A stretch of DNA of 64,000 bases from positions 356,388-420,387 of the forward strand of contig NZ_FUYL01000003.1 of assembly GCF_900167935.1 (NCBI RefSeq), read 5' to 3'. Positions within the stretch are counted from its first letter, which is position 1, and the number at the start of each line of letters is the position of its first letter. A program made the position numbers and the translations under genes. The notes below the pieces were generated by a model that was not told where the DNA came from, made no database searches, and saw only the letters and a program-made list of their open reading frames with translations. Shown in pieces: positions 62,730-64,000 of this stretch. Source of the DNA: Maribacter arcticus. GTDB lineage: Bacteria > Bacteroidota > Bacteroidia > Flavobacteriales > Flavobacteriaceae.

Positions 62730-64000
62730 TTAGTACTGTAACGTCAATTTTGGATGCTTTAGCAATACTGAAAATGCACCTTGAACCACACTTTTTACCA
62801 AGAACTTAAAAGCGAACTGTCCTGCTTCACTATTGGAACGTTTTTGTTCGAATTTGAGATACTTTTTAAGATTGTAGGCAATTGCAGAGAGGTGCATCAC
62901 TTTGTTGGCCTGCTTGATTCCAATCGTATTTATTTTACGCAGGCCCATGAACTGGGTGAGTGTTCCAAAAACCGGTTCTACCGTACTTTGCCGCTTGCCC
63001 TTCATATACCTTCCCTGTGGGCTTTGAACCCGTGCGATGTTCCTTTCATATTCATCTCGATAGTAGGTCACCGAGAACTGTTTCTCGTTTACTTTGCCCA
63101 AACATGTCTCGCGTAGCGGGCAGCCTTTGCAAATTTTACTCGATGCACGATAAGACTTCTTCTTGGTTTTGGTTCTACTATCTAAAAAGATCTTCTTGAA
63201 TGGAATTACCTTCCCTTGAGCGCATAAGTAATGGTCATGTTCTTTTACAATAAAACATGTCCGAGGGGCCTCCTTTATAGGTGCCATGTGGTGGAATGAA
63301 ACTTTTAAGTCCTGTTGCCTCAAGAAATGCATAGTTCTCTCCACTACTATACCCGGTGTCTGCAACACAGTTCTCCCAATACAAGCCCTGTTTCCATAAA
63401 CGACCTTGTAATCGCTTTACGATATCCTGTAGCTGTTGGTTATCCTTACCATCTGCGTGATACGCTCTAATATCCGTTATCACATGATGCGCGGTGTCCA
63501 CACTAAGCTGGCTCAGGTAGTTCAGTTTTCTGGCCTTACCAGGCTTTACACTTATTCGAGCATCTGGGTCTGTAGGGCTATAATGTGTTTTGTTACTCGT
63601 ATACTTTGAGCCCTTGTTACCTGCGCCAGGTCTCTGGTCTTGGTCTTTTGCCCATTTCTTGTTACGACTCGCTATGGCAGCTAACTCTTTATTGCTTGCG
63701 GTAATGCTACGACCGCCTTTATCTGACTTGTCGTTCTTAGATTTACGGTGCGGAGCTTGTTTATCCATCGAACTTATCGCACGTATCTTTTTTAGATGCT
63801 CTTCAAGTTCTTCCTCCGGTACTTTGAGCTCCAAAGTATCCATACTCGCATTCGCTTTTACAGGTGCTGAATCTATAGCTTGAGTGTGACCACTCACCAT
63901 GCCTTTGTCTATACACTTCTCTAATACCGTAGTAAAAACCTCTTCAAAAACAGATTCTGGAAATAGTTGACGGGTTCTACTTATAGTACTGTGCCAGGGT
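62730..64000 (-). pseudogene. IS1182 family transposase, frameshifted and cut by the window end
   Basis: The transposase reads leftwards from beyond 64000 (SRTRQLFPESVFEEVF) through IDSAPVKANAS and FIPPHGTYKGGP, then shifts frame near 63242-63248. The second part (62730-63368) continues EHDHYLCAQGK, with zinc-type cysteines in CKGCPLRETC and the C-terminal KRQSTVEPVFGTLTQFMGLR. Removing one A from the AAAA run on the minus strand gives YCKEHDHY and restores one frame. This is a +1 shift, unlike usual programmed -1 shifts, so the copy is probably dead. The N-terminal part lies outside the window. Confidence 0.8.

Noticed and set aside
63235..63368. Programmed frameshift in the IS1182 transposase
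   Set aside because: Joining the frames needs a +1 shift at AAAAG, not the usual -1 slip of IS elements, so a disabling mutation is more likely.
1..64000. CRISPR array, prophage or complete integrative element
   Set aside because: No regularly spaced direct repeats, cas genes, phage structural genes or integrase were seen in the window.

Overview
The window looks like chromosomal DNA of a marine-type member of the Flavobacteriaceae (Bacteroidota). Support: AT-rich sequence, weak ribosome binding sites, promoter boxes of the TAnnTTTG type, a type IX secretion sorting domain, a Bacteroidota-style Sec-exported clade II nitrous oxide reductase cluster, and many lineage-typical families (DUF1800/DUF1501 pair, VPS10-like propeller proteins, M28 peptidases, ACT-like 'aspartate kinase' relative). 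No rRNA gene, intact tRNA gene or CRISPR array was seen. The genus cannot be fixed from this sequence alone.

Layout. 1-6.3 kb: the 3' end of a probable mfd gene, three short TerB-like paralogues interrupted by a DlgD-type dehydrogenase and a lipoprotein serine hydrolase, a secreted TlpA-like thioredoxin protein, an ACT-like regulator-type protein and YraN. 6.5-9.7 kb: a DUF1800/DUF1501 pair whose second member carries both a Tat signal and a type IX sorting domain. 10-19.3 kb: housekeeping genes (metG, tex, an acetoin/histone deacetylase-like enzyme, a serine hydrolase, recQ, ssb). 19.5-29.7 kb: mainly secreted hydrolases, with signs of decay: a frameshifted secreted alpha/beta hydrolase, a probable chimeric gene remnant at 22.3 kb and a smaller remnant at 21.5 kb. 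A Qnr-like pentapeptide protein ends this block.

30.1-35.6 kb: a DAB inorganic-carbon system (LysR regulator, two small proteins, DabB, DabA) with a LysR-type site in the divergent promoter. The zinc-site residues of DabA are intact. 36-44.5 kb: small metabolic and hypothetical genes, a membrane-anchored M28 peptidase, an SDR, and an SDR-type L-threonine dehydrogenase. 44.5-51.3 kb (minus strand): a protease-RimK fusion, a GNAT-nitrilase fusion, and a polyamine set (arginine decarboxylase, agmatinase, deoxyhypusine-synthase-like enzyme) ending in an acidic small protein.

52.6-61.5 kb: a complete clade II nos cluster (cytochrome c lipoprotein, fasciclin lipoprotein, nosZ lipoprotein, a membrane protein, nosL, nosD, nosF, nosY, and a haem-copper-oxidase-like membrane protein) read leftwards. 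A three-cysteine Rrf2 regulator is read divergently, and an inverted repeat sits beside the likely nos promoter. 61.5-64 kb: an accessory edge with a tRNA-like relic, a HigBA-type toxin-antitoxin pair and a frameshifted IS1182-type transposase that runs off the window.

The most interesting points are the DAB operon with its two uncharacterised small partners, the extra genes and operator-like repeat of the nos cluster, the two fused enzymes RimK/protease and GNAT/nitrilase, the Tat plus type IX DUF1501 protein, a mobile-type repeat that seems to lie inside metG, and several clean palindromes that look like operators.
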